A stretch of DNA of 64,000 nucleotides from Piscinibacter defluvii (lineage in GTDB: Bacteria > Pseudomonadota > Gammaproteobacteria > Burkholderiales > Burkholderiaceae_C), in NCBI RefSeq assembly GCF_004011805.1, contig NZ_RCHJ01000003.1:62001-126000 (forward strand), read 5' to 3'. Both the position numbers and the translations under genes were made by a program. This document shows positions 43,828 to 51,751 of this stretch, piece after piece. The notes under the pieces are model-generated. The model did not search any database. It worked only from the letters and a program-made list of their open reading frames with translations, and was not told the origin of the DNA. Positions within the stretch are counted from its first letter, which is position 1, and every line of letters begins with the position of its first letter.

Positions 43828-44820
43828 ATGGAACACATCCGCTTCTACCAGACCGGCACCTTCACGGTCGGCAACCGGCTGCTCGACCCGGCGCTGCGCA
43901 GCGTGCAGGCGAGTGCCGGGCGCAGCAACGCGATCGATTCCGGGCACCGCGCCTGCCAGGGCTGCGGCGAGGCGCTGGGCGCGCGCTATGCGGTCGATGC
44001 CGCGCTGCGCGCCGCACAGGGCCGGCTGATCGCCGCCAACGCCACCGGCTGCCTGGAGGTGTTCTCGACGCCGTACCCGGAGAGTTCCTGGCGCCTGCCG
44101 TGGATCCACTCGCTGTTCGGCAACACCGCGGCGGTGGCCACCGGCATCGCCGCGGCGCTCAAGGTCAAGGGGCGCGAGGACGTGCGCGTGCTGGCCCAGG
44201 GCGGCGACGGCGGCACCACCGACATCGGCTTCGGATGCCTGTCCGGCATGTTCGAGCGCAACGACGACGTGCTGTACGTCTGCTACGACAACGAGGCCTA
44301 CATGAACACCGGCGTGCAGCGCAGCTCGGCCACGCCCGCGGCGGCGCGCACCGCCACCACGCCGGCCATCGGCGGCGCGCCCGGCAATGCCTTCGGCCAG
44401 GGCAAGGACCTGCCGCGCATCGCGATGGCGCACGGCATCCCCTACGTCGCCACCGCCACCGTGGCCGACCTGCACGACCTGGAGGCCAAGGTCGAGCGGG
44501 CGATGGGCCTGCGCGGGGCACGCTACCTGCACGTGCTGGTGCCGTGCCCGCTCGGCTGGGGCGCGGCCTCGCACGACACCATCCGGCTCGCGCGGCTGGC
44601 GCAGGAGTCGGGCCTGTTCCCGGTGTTCGAGGCGATCGACGGCGAGGTGGTCGGCGTGCGCCGCATCCGCCAGCGCGTGCCGGTGGAGGAGTACCTGAAG
44701 CCGCAGAAGCGCTTCGCCCACCTGTTCGCGCCGACGCGGCGCGACGCGGTGATCGAGGCGCTGCAGGCGCGCGCCGACCGCAACATCCGGCGCTACGGGC
44801 TGCTGGAAGGAGGCGCGTGA
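43828..44820 (+). CDS. 2-oxoacid:acceptor oxidoreductase, beta (TPP) subunit
   Basis: Encodes 330 residues from the ATG at 43828. HRACQGCGEALGARYA has the FeS-ligand Cys pair. The TPP/Mg site is GGDGGTTDIGFGCLSG followed by LYVCYDNEAYMNTGVQ. LVPCPLGWGAASHDTIRLAR is typical for pyruvate-, indolepyruvate- and phenylglyoxylate-type enzymes. The TGA overlaps the ATG of the next gene by one base. Confidence 0.92.
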   Translation: MEHIRFYQTGTFTVGNRLLDPALRSVQASAGRSNAIDSGHRACQGCGEALGARYAVDAALRAAQGRLIAANATGCLEVFSTPYPESSWRLPWIHSLFGNTAAVATGIAAALKVKGREDVRVLAQGGDGGTTDIGFGCLSGMFERNDDVLYVCYDNEAYMNTGVQRSSATPAAARTATTPAIGGAPGNAFGQGKDLPRIAMAHGIPYVATATVADLHDLEAKVERAMGLRGARYLHVLVPCPLGWGAASHDTIRLARLAQESGLFPVFEAIDGEVVGVRRIRQRVPVEEYLKPQKRFAHLFAPTRRDAVIEALQARADRNIRRYGLLEGGA

Positions 44821-46451
44821 TGACGATGCGCAAGCCGTTCGCGATCACGCTCGACCCGGGCTCCTCGCGCGCCAACCACACGGGTTCGTGGCGTTCGATG
44901 CGCCCGGTCTACGTCGACCGGCTGCCGCCGTGCAATGCGCAGTGCCCCGCCGGCGAGGACATCCAGGGCTGGCTGTTCCACGCCGAGGGTGGCGACTACG
45001 AACGCGCCTGGCGCCACCTGGTGCGCGACAACCCGTTCCCCGCCGTGATGGGCCGGGTCTGCTACCACTCCTGCCAGAGCGCCTGCAACCGCGGCAAGCT
45101 GGACGAGCCGGTGGGCATCAATGCCGTCGAGCGTTTCCTCGGCGACGCGGCGATCGAGCACGGCTGGGCCTTCGATGCGCCGGCCGCGGACAGCGGGAAG
45201 CACGTGCTGGTGGTCGGCGCCGGGCCGTCCGGCCTGTCGGCCGCCTACCACCTGCGCCGGCTGGGGCACCGCGTCACGGTGCTCGAGGCCGGCCCCTGGG
45301 CCGGCGGCATGATGCGCTTCGGCATCCCGCGCTACCGCCTGCCGCGCGACGTGCTCGATGCCGAGGTGGCGCGCATCGCCGCACTCGGCGTGACGATCCG
45401 CTGCAACAGCAAGGTCGAGGACCTGGCCGCCACGCTGCGCGCCGAGGGCGCCGACGCGGCCTTCCTGGCGGTCGGCGCGCACATCGCCAAGCGGGCCTTC
45501 ATCCCCGCCGGCGACTCGGCGCGCGTGCTCGACGCGGTCTCGCTGCTGCGCGGCATGGAAGGCGGCGAGCGGCCGCTGCTCGGCCGCCGCGTGGTGGTCT
45601 ACGGCGGTGGCAACACCGCGATCGACGTGGCCCGCACGGCCAAGCGGCTCGGCGCCACCGAGGCGCTGATCGTCTACCGCCGCACCCGCGAGCGCATGCC
45701 GGCGCACGAGGCCGAGGTGCAGGAGGCGCTGGAGGAGGGCGTGCTGATCCGCTGGCTCACCACCATCCGCCGCGCCGACGAGGGCGAGCTGCTGGTCGAG
45801 AAGATGGTGCTGGACGCGCAGGGCCAGCCGCAGCCCACCGGCGAGCTCGAGCGTCTGGAGGCGGATTCGCTGGTGCTCGCGCTCGGGCAGGACGTGGACC
45901 TGTCCTTCCTGCAGCGCCTGCCCGGCGTGGTGGTGGAGGACGGCGTCGTCAAGGTCGACGAGCGCATGATGACCGGCCAGCCGGGGGTGTTCGCCGGCGG
46001 CGACATGGTGCCGGCCGAGCGCAACGTGACGGTGGCCATCGGCCACGGCAAGAAGGCGGCGCGCCACATCGACGCCTGGCTGCGCGGCACGCGCCACGAG
46101 CCGCCGCCCAAGCACGAGCCGGCCGCCTTCGAGAACCTGAACCCCTGGTACTACAGCGACGCGCCGGCCACGGTGCGGCCGGTGCTCGATCTGGCGCGGC
46201 GCAGCAGCAGCTTCGACGAGGTGCAAGGCGGGCTCGACGAGGGCAACGCGCAGTTCGAGGCGCGCCGCTGCCTGTCGTGCGGCAACTGCTTCGAGTGCGA
46301 CAACTGCTATGGCATGTGCCCCGACAACGCGGTGATCAAGCTCGGCCCGGGGCAGCGCTTCGCGTTCGACTACGACTACTGCAAGGGCTGCGGACTGTGC
46401 GCCGCGGAATGCCCCTGCGGTGCGATCCGCATGGATCCGGAAGTGGTCTGA
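44820..46451 (+). CDS. GltD-like NAD(P)H oxidoreductase fused to a ferredoxin domain
   Basis: A 543-residue two-part protein. The N-terminal Cys-rich region (CNAQCPAGEDIQGW, RVCYHSCQSACNRG) belongs to GltD-type subunits. VLVVGAGPSGLSAAYHLRRL binds FAD, VVVYGGGNTAIDVARTAKRL binds NAD(P), and GVFAGGDMVPAERNVTVAIG closes the flavoprotein fold. The C-terminal domain carries two clusters: CLSCGNCFECDNCYGMCP and CKGCGLCAAECPCGAI. In phenylglyoxylate:NAD oxidoreductase (PadEFGHI) these functions are split between PadH and PadF; here they are one polypeptide. It is the likely electron-output subunit. Confidence 0.9.
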   Translation: MTMRKPFAITLDPGSSRANHTGSWRSMRPVYVDRLPPCNAQCPAGEDIQGWLFHAEGGDYERAWRHLVRDNPFPAVMGRVCYHSCQSACNRGKLDEPVGINAVERFLGDAAIEHGWAFDAPAADSGKHVLVVGAGPSGLSAAYHLRRLGHRVTVLEAGPWAGGMMRFGIPRYRLPRDVLDAEVARIAALGVTIRCNSKVEDLAATLRAEGADAAFLAVGAHIAKRAFIPAGDSARVLDAVSLLRGMEGGERPLLGRRVVVYGGGNTAIDVARTAKRLGATEALIVYRRTRERMPAHEAEVQEALEEGVLIRWLTTIRRADEGELLVEKMVLDAQGQPQPTGELERLEADSLVLALGQDVDLSFLQRLPGVVVEDGVVKVDERMMTGQPGVFAGGDMVPAERNVTVAIGHGKKAARHIDAWLRGTRHEPPPKHEPAAFENLNPWYYSDAPATVRPVLDLARRSSSFDEVQGGLDEGNAQFEARRCLSCGNCFECDNCYGMCPDNAVIKLGPGQRFAFDYDYCKGCGLCAAECPCGAIRMDPEVV

Positions 46452-46614
46452 GGAAGGCGGGGTGGGCGGCCCGAGGGTGAACCCGTGTGGCGCGGACCGC
46501 ACGGCGCCATCCCGCGGTCACGGGGGGAGGCTGGAGCCGAGGGATGGTCGCCCGCGGCGTGCTCCGTAGCATCGTCAGGCATCCGATCGGACCTGATGTC
46601 CGCCCGGAACCGCG

Positions 46615-47157
46615 ATGCCGCAGACCTTCAACGTCGGAGCCCGTTCCCTCTTCGTCACGCTGACCGCCTGGGTCTTCATCGTCCTGGCGGCGCTGGCCAG
46701 TGCCACGGCGCTGGTGCAGAACGCGATGGTCGCGTCGCTGCTGCCGGGCTGGCAGCTCTCCGGCGGCCAGCAGCCGCTGCCGCTGCTGACCGGGCTGCTG
46801 ATCGCCTACCTGCCCTGGTTCGTCGGCGCCGGGCTGGTGCTCTCGCTGGCCACGCTGGCCTCGGCCATCGGCCTGCTGCTGCGCCTGGAATGGGCGCGGC
46901 GCGTGTTCATCGGCCTGCTGGTGCTGGCCATCGTGGCCAACCTGCTCGGTCTGTGGTTCCAGCACGAGGTGGTGCAGTCGGTGGTCGATTCCACGCTCAG
47001 CCGCACGCCGCTGCCGGCGCCCGTGCTGGGGGTGTTCGGCGGCTTCGTCACCGCCGCGCGGGCCATGGCCGTCGTGATGACGCTGGCCGCCTGCGGCATG
47101 CTGGTGTGGATCATCCGCCGGCTGATGTCCTCGGCGATCCGGCAGGAATTCGCCTGA
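46615..47157 (+). CDS. Hypothetical four-helix membrane protein
   Basis: Encodes 180 residues from an ATG at 46615, about 160 bp after the oxidoreductase operon; I see no clear signal in that gap. Four hydrophobic segments are visible (roughly 12-35, 60-85, 95-115 and 142-165), with MLVWIIRRLMSS at the end. No family is recognised. It is convergent with the YchJ gene. Confidence 0.65.
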   Translation: MPQTFNVGARSLFVTLTAWVFIVLAALASATALVQNAMVASLLPGWQLSGGQQPLPLLTGLLIAYLPWFVGAGLVLSLATLASAIGLLLRLEWARRVFIGLLVLAIVANLLGLWFQHEVVQSVVDSTLSRTPLPAPVLGVFGGFVTAARAMAVVMTLAACGMLVWIIRRLMSSAIRQEFA

Positions 47158-47159
47158 GC

Positions 47160-47179
47160 GCGCCGGGCCGCTCCCAAGC
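47160..47179 (+). repeat. Partial relative of the 83-bp element (20-bp shared core)
   Basis: GCGCCGGGCCGCTCCCAAGC is identical to bases 6-25 of element copy A. It is followed by a different tail with two short hairpins (GCTC..GAGC and GCAC-GCA-GTGC). It lies between the convergent membrane-protein and YchJ genes and not before a start codon. Confidence 0.55.
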
Positions 47180-47226
47180 GCTCATCCCGGAGCACGCAGT
47201 GCGAAGGGTAGTCCGTTGAGCCGGGT

Positions 47227-47622
47227 TTACGCGACGTCGCCGTCGAGGTAGTACCAGCGGCCGTCCTCGCGCACGAAGCGGCTGGTTTCCTCGAGCCGGT
47301 GCGCCCGCCCACCGAGCTTGCTGCGTGCGACGAAGCGCACCGTCGCATGGTCGGCATCCTGGATGCGGTGCTCCTTCACCGCCAGGCCGAGCCACGTCAG
47401 CCCGGGCGGATCGGGTTCGAGCGTTGGCGGCCGGCGGCTCGGGTGCCAGGTGGCGAGCAGGTAGTCGCGCAGGCCGAACACGTAGGCGCTGTAGCGCGAG
47501 CGCATGAGCGACTCCGCATCCGGTGCCTGCCCGTGCAGCGGCCCGGCGTGCCAGCGGCCGCAGCACGCGCCGTAGGCCGGCCCGCGGCCGCAGGGGCAGG
47601 GCGCCGTGGCGGAGGGCGTCAT
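47227..47622 (-). CDS. YchJ-family SEC-C metal-binding protein
   Basis: Encodes 131 residues from the ATG at 47622, overlapping the stop of the upstream MarR-GNAT gene (ATGA). The N-terminal CPCGRGPAYGACCGRW is the SEC-C zinc motif. The rest is the YchJ middle domain (SLMRSRYSAYVFGLRDYLLA, TVRFVARSKLGGRAH, EETSRFVREDGRWYY). The biological role is unknown. Confidence 0.9.
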   Translation of the reverse strand: MTPSATAPCPCGRGPAYGACCGRWHAGPLHGQAPDAESLMRSRYSAYVFGLRDYLLATWHPSRRPPTLEPDPPGLTWLGLAVKEHRIQDADHATVRFVARSKLGGRAHRLEETSRFVREDGRWYYLDGDVA

Positions 47623-48578
47623 GCCAGCAGCTTTTCCCAGGTCTCGCCGACCAGGTCGTGCCCGAAGCTGTGGTGCGGCTCGCTGGCGATCAGCCGGTAG
47701 CCGGCTTTCTCGTAGATCGCACGCGCCGCGTCGAGGTTGCGGTTGGTCCACAGCAGGATGCGGCGGTAGCGCTGCGCGCGGGCGAAGCGCTCGCATTCGT
47801 CCACCAGGCGCCGGCCCAGCCCCTGGCCGCGCGCCGCCGGCTCGACCAGCAGCATGCGCAGCTGTGCCGCGGCGGGGATGACCTGCTGGCGTGCCTCGTC
47901 GCGCGCCTGCACGAGAAACACGCAGCCCAGGCGCCGGCCGTCGCGTTCGGCAATCCAGGCGGCCTCGTGCGCCGGGTCGAAGCGGTCGACGAAATCGGCC
48001 GCGATGCGTGCCACCAGTGCCTCGAAGGCCTCGCTCCAGCCGTACTCCTGCGCGTAGAGCGCGCCGTGGCGGCCGATCACCCAGCCCAGGTCGCCCGGCT
48101 GCAGCGCGCGCAGCGCGATCGGGGCGGGCGGGCGCGGCGTGTCGGAGAGGGCGTCTTCGATCAGCGTCATCGCGTCGAGCAGGGCCTGCTGGCGCGGTTC
48201 GTCCAGCGTGCCGAGCAGGGTGCCGACCTGCTCGCGCGAGCGGGCGTCCAGCGGGGCGAAGGCGCGCTGCCCGGCCGGGCTGAGGCTGAGCCAGAGCACC
48301 CGCGCGTCCTCCTTCGAGCGGCTGGTGCGCACCAGGCCCTGGTCCTTCAGGCGGCGCAGCAGGCGGCTCAGGTAGCCGGGGTCGAGGTCGAGCTCCCTGG
48401 CCAGGCGGCTGGCGGTCAGGCGCGCGTCGGCATGGGCCAGTTCCCACAGCAGCCGGGCCTCGGCCAGCGAGAAGGGAGAGTCGAGCAGGCCGTCGTCCAG
48501 CACGCCGATGCGGCGTGTGTAGAAGCGGTTGAAGCGCCGGACGGCCTCGATGCGGGCGGGGTCGGGTGCGGCGGCCAT
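47619..48578 (-). CDS. MarR-type regulator fused to a GNAT acetyltransferase
   Basis: A 319-residue bifunctional protein. Residues about 10-150 form a winged helix (LTASRLARELDLDPGYLSRLLRRLKDQGLV). The C-terminal half is a GNAT domain, in which LVEPAARGQGLGRRLVDECE is the acetyl-CoA pyrophosphate loop and RILLWTNRNLDAARAIYEKAGYR the following motif. Fused MarR-GNAT proteins are widespread. It diverges from imuA across about 100 bp that contain the LexA box. Confidence 0.9.
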   Translation of the reverse strand: MAAAPDPARIEAVRRFNRFYTRRIGVLDDGLLDSPFSLAEARLLWELAHADARLTASRLARELDLDPGYLSRLLRRLKDQGLVRTSRSKEDARVLWLSLSPAGQRAFAPLDARSREQVGTLLGTLDEPRQQALLDAMTLIEDALSDTPRPPAPIALRALQPGDLGWVIGRHGALYAQEYGWSEAFEALVARIAADFVDRFDPAHEAAWIAERDGRRLGCVFLVQARDEARQQVIPAAAQLRMLLVEPAARGQGLGRRLVDECERFARAQRYRRILLWTNRNLDAARAIYEKAGYRLIASEPHHSFGHDLVGETWEKLLA

Positions 48579-48655
48579 GCTGGGATTGTCGGCCAGATAG
48601 TTGCCTCTGGCAATGGAATGGCTGCCCCGTGAATTTGGCCGCTTGCACCAAAGTA

Positions 48656-48671
48656 CTGTATGGACATACAG
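48656..48671 (+). promoter_or_regulatory. LexA (SOS) box of imuAB
   Basis: CTGTATGGACATACAG matches the LexA consensus CTGT-N8-ACAG exactly; the palindrome extends to 9-bp arms (48654-48673). It ends 7 bp before the imuA ATG, so LexA would cover the start site of transcription or even the ribosome-loading region. Confidence 0.9.
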
Positions 48672-48678
48672 TATTCAA

Positions 48679-49425
48679 ATGGACCGCCTGCCCCCTGCCG
48701 TTGCCGAACTACCGCCGCTGGCGCCCGAGGCGCTGCACCCGGCGCTGTGGTTTGGCCATCAGCTCGGCCGCCTGCAGGACGACGCGCTGGCCAGCGGCTT
48801 CCCCGCGCTGGATGCCGAGCTGCCCGGCGGCGGCTGGCCGCGCCGCGTGCTGACCGAGCTGCTGTTGCCGCACCCGGGTGTGGGCGAGATCCGCCTGCTC
48901 GCGCCCACGCTGGCCGGGGCCCAGGCGCGCGGCCGGCTGGTGATGCTGTTCGACCCGCCGGCCGCGCTCTCGGCCTGGGCGCTGCTGCAGCTCGGGTTCG
49001 ACCTCGACCAGCTGCTCGTCGTGCAGACCCGCGCCCGCACGCTGCCGGGCAGCGACAGCCTGTGGGCCTGCGAGCAGGCGCTGCGCAGCGGCCATGTGGG
49101 CGCACTGGTCGCCTGGCTGCCGACGCGGCTGCGCGCCGAGCGGCTGCGCCGGCTGCAGATCGCCGCCCAGGGCCACGACGGCCCGGCCTTCGTGATGCGC
49201 GAGCTGGCCGAGGCGCCGCGCCCGAGCGCCGCGCCGCTGCGCCTGGCGCTGCGGCCGGACGGGGCCGACAGGCTCTCGCTGCGCCTGCTCAAGCGCCGCG
49301 GCCCGCCGCTGGAGCGGGCGCTGCGGCTCGAGTTGCCGCCGGCGCTGTCCGAGATCGCGCAGCAGCGCGCGCGGGCCGGGCAGGCGAAGGCGCTGCCGGC
49401 CGCCACCTTCGTCGACCTGGGCTGA
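48679..49425 (+). CDS. imuA: Translesion-synthesis-associated protein ImuA
   Basis: Encodes 248 residues from the ATG at 48679, chosen because the LexA box lies directly upstream and the ALWFGHQLGRLQDDALASGF motif begins soon after. FPALDAELPGGGWPRRVLTELL is the RecA/SulA-like core of ImuA. There is no good Shine-Dalgarno sequence, so the transcript may be nearly leaderless. ImuA works with ImuB, and usually DnaE2, in SOS mutagenesis. The stop is 15 bp before imuB. Confidence 0.9.
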   Translation: MDRLPPAVAELPPLAPEALHPALWFGHQLGRLQDDALASGFPALDAELPGGGWPRRVLTELLLPHPGVGEIRLLAPTLAGAQARGRLVMLFDPPAALSAWALLQLGFDLDQLLVVQTRARTLPGSDSLWACEQALRSGHVGALVAWLPTRLRAERLRRLQIAAQGHDGPAFVMRELAEAPRPSAAPLRLALRPDGADRLSLRLLKRRGPPLERALRLELPPALSEIAQQRARAGQAKALPAATFVDLG

Positions 49426-49440
49426 GTTCGTGCGCCGTCG

Positions 49441-50955
49441 ATGCTCTGGATCGCGCTGCACCTGCCGTGGCTCTCGCTCGAGGCCTTCGTCGCCACGCTC
49501 GACGCGGCGCGCAGCGCCGAGCCGATCGCGCTGATCGACGCCCACCAGCTCAGCGCCGCCAACGCGGCGGCGCGCGCGCTCGGCGTCGCGTCGGGCCAGA
49601 AGCGCGCCACCGCGCTGGCGCTGGCGCCGCGGCTGCTGCTCGGCCAGGCCGATGCGGCGCGTGATGCGCTCGCGCTGCAGGCCGTCGCGCACGCGGCGCT
49701 GGCCTTCACGCCGATGGTCTGCCTCGAGCCGGCCGCGCGCCGTGGCGAGGCACCGCACACCGTGCTGCTCGAGGTGCGCTCCACCCTGCGCTACTTCGGC
49801 GGCCTGGCGCGGCTGCTGAAGCGCCTGCGCGAGGTGCTGGCGCCGCTCGGCCACCGCCTGCGCGTGGCCAGCGCGCCCACGCCGCTGGGCGCCGCGCTGC
49901 TGGCGCGCGGCGCGCCGCAGCACTGCGCCGACCGCACGGCGCTGCAGTGCGCGCTCGACGCGCTGCCGGTGCAGCTGCTCACGCCCGACCCGGCGCACCA
50001 CGACGCCTTCCAGGCCATGGGCCTGGCGACGCTGGCCGAGCTGCGCCGCCAGCCGCGCGCCGGGCTGGCGCGGCGTTTCGGCCAGCCCCTGCTGGAGGCG
50101 CTGGACCGCGCCTGCGGCGCGCGGCCCGACCCGCGCGTGCCGATCACCCTGCCGCCGGGCTTCGAGAGCCGCCTCGAGCTGTTCACCCGCGCCGACAACG
50201 CCGAGCAGCTGCTGCATGCCGCCGCGCTGCTGCTCGCCCGGCTGGCCGCCTGGCTGGCGGCGCAGCATGCCTTCGTGCGCGGGTTCACGCTCGTGATGCA
50301 GCACGAGCCGCGCTGGCGCCGCGAGCGCGCGATCCCGCAGCAGACCCTGCTCGAGATCGCGCTGGCCGAACCCTCGCGTGACCCGGCCCACCTGCAGGCG
50401 CTGCTGCGCGAGCGCCTCGGCCGGCTGCAGCTGGCCGCGCCGACGCTCGAGCTGGGCCTGGTCGCCGGCGAGCTGGTGCCGCAGGCGCCGCCCAACGGCG
50501 AGCTGTTCCCGAGCGCGGCGAGCGAGCGCGAGGGCCTGCTGCGGCTGATCGAGCGGCTGCAGGCGCGGCTCGGTGTCGAGCAGGTGCAGCAGCTGCAGGC
50601 GGTGCACGACCCGCGGCCGGAGAAGGCGAGCCTCGTGCGCCCGGCCGATCCGGCGCGGCTCGGCAGCCGCCGCCACGCGCCCGAGTTGCCGGCGGGCTGG
50701 CCGCTGCGCCCGGTCTGGCTGCTCGCGCCGCCCGAGCCGCTGCCCGAGCGCGGCCTGCTGCCGCTGCTGGACGGCCGCGCGCTGCAGCTTCTCAGCGGGC
50801 CCGAGCGCGTCGAGGCCGGCTGGTGGGACCACGATCTCGCCGAGCGCGACTACTTCATCGCGCAGGACGGCGAGGGCGCCTTGCTGTGGCTCTACCGCGC
50901 CCGCCGGCCCACGGCCGAGGGCAGCGGCTGGTACCTGCAGGGCCGCTTCGCCTGA
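49441..50955 (+). CDS. imuB: Y-family polymerase-like protein ImuB
   Basis: A 504-residue DinB-related protein. The N-terminal LWIALHLPWLSLEAF replaces the DVDAFF-type Asp of active Y-family polymerases, so the protein is probably catalytically dead and acts as a hub to the beta clamp. VLLEVRSTLRYFGGLARLL lies in the palm, and HDAFQAMGLATLAELRRQPR is the HhH-like thumb. No dnaE2 follows. Its stop abuts the stop of the convergent TauE gene. Confidence 0.92.
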   Translation: MLWIALHLPWLSLEAFVATLDAARSAEPIALIDAHQLSAANAAARALGVASGQKRATALALAPRLLLGQADAARDALALQAVAHAALAFTPMVCLEPAARRGEAPHTVLLEVRSTLRYFGGLARLLKRLREVLAPLGHRLRVASAPTPLGAALLARGAPQHCADRTALQCALDALPVQLLTPDPAHHDAFQAMGLATLAELRRQPRAGLARRFGQPLLEALDRACGARPDPRVPITLPPGFESRLELFTRADNAEQLLHAAALLLARLAAWLAAQHAFVRGFTLVMQHEPRWRRERAIPQQTLLEIALAEPSRDPAHLQALLRERLGRLQLAAPTLELGLVAGELVPQAPPNGELFPSAASEREGLLRLIERLQARLGVEQVQQLQAVHDPRPEKASLVRPADPARLGSRRHAPELPAGWPLRPVWLLAPPEPLPERGLLPLLDGRALQLLSGPERVEAGWWDHDLAERDYFIAQDGEGALLWLYRARRPTAEGSGWYLQGRFA

Positions 50956-51705
50956 TCAACGCGCCAGCAACACCGGCAGCGAGGACACCAGCAGCGCGAT
51001 GCCCGACAAGGTCAGCAGCACCAGCACGATGCGCCGGAAGGCCTGCTCGCTCAGCCCGATGTAGACGCGCGCGCCGAGCAGCACCGGCACCAGCACCGCC
51101 ACCGCCACCAGGCCCAGCAGCGGCGCCATCGCCAGCGTGACGAAGCCGCTGGCCAGGTAGCCGATGAAGGCCACCGACAGCATCGCCAGGTTGAAGTTCT
51201 GCACCACGGCGCGCGCCGTGTCGCGCTCGAATCCGCGCAGCAGGCACCACAGCGTGGGCACCGCGCCGGCGAAGCCGCCCACGCCGCCCATCACGCCGCC
51301 GGCGGTGCCGGCCAGCACGTCGCCGACCCGGCCGCCGGCCGTCACGCGCGGCAGCCGCGCCGCGGCCAGCATCGCCGGGCACCACACCACCAGCAGCGTG
51401 CCGAGGAAGGCCTTGAACAGCGGCACGTCCAGCCGCGGCAGCAGCCACAGCCCGATCGGCACGCCGACCAGCCCGCCGGCCAGGAAGGGCGTGAGGCGGC
51501 CCCAGTCGAAGCCGCGCCGCACCGTGACGGCGGCGATCACCTGCCCGGTCAGCGCGCCGAACACCGCCAGCGAGGCGGCCAGCCGGGGCTCGACGCTCCA
51601 GGCCCAGATCGACATCGCCACCAGCCCGAACGCAAAGCCCGACAGGCCCTGCACGAAACCGGCGACGACGGCGCCCACGGCGATCACGGTGACGGTGGAG
51701 TCCAT
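50956..51705 (-). CDS. TauE/SafE-family permease
   Basis: Encodes 249 residues from the ATG at 51705. Two repeated four-helix halves are visible: VVAGFVQGLSGFAFGLVAMS and GTAGGVMGGVGGFAGAVPTL. The family exports sulfite, sulfoacetate or other organic anions. It runs divergently from the phosphohexomutase gene, and the ligand is unknown. Confidence 0.87.
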   Translation of the reverse strand: MDSTVTVIAVGAVVAGFVQGLSGFAFGLVAMSIWAWSVEPRLAASLAVFGALTGQVIAAVTVRRGFDWGRLTPFLAGGLVGVPIGLWLLPRLDVPLFKAFLGTLLVVWCPAMLAAARLPRVTAGGRVGDVLAGTAGGVMGGVGGFAGAVPTLWCLLRGFERDTARAVVQNFNLAMLSVAFIGYLASGFVTLAMAPLLGLVAVAVLVPVLLGARVYIGLSEQAFRRIVLVLLTLSGIALLVSSLPVLLAR

Positions 51706-51751
51706 GGATGGCGTCCCTACAATGCCGCGATTTTCACGTCCGCCCCCGTCC

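Noticed and set aside
44100-44819. Long upstream extension of the GltD-ferredoxin frame
   Set aside because: The extension lies inside the beta-subunit gene in another frame and is Arg/Gly/Ala-rich. The ATG at 44820 has the right spacing and begins a GltD-like N-terminus.
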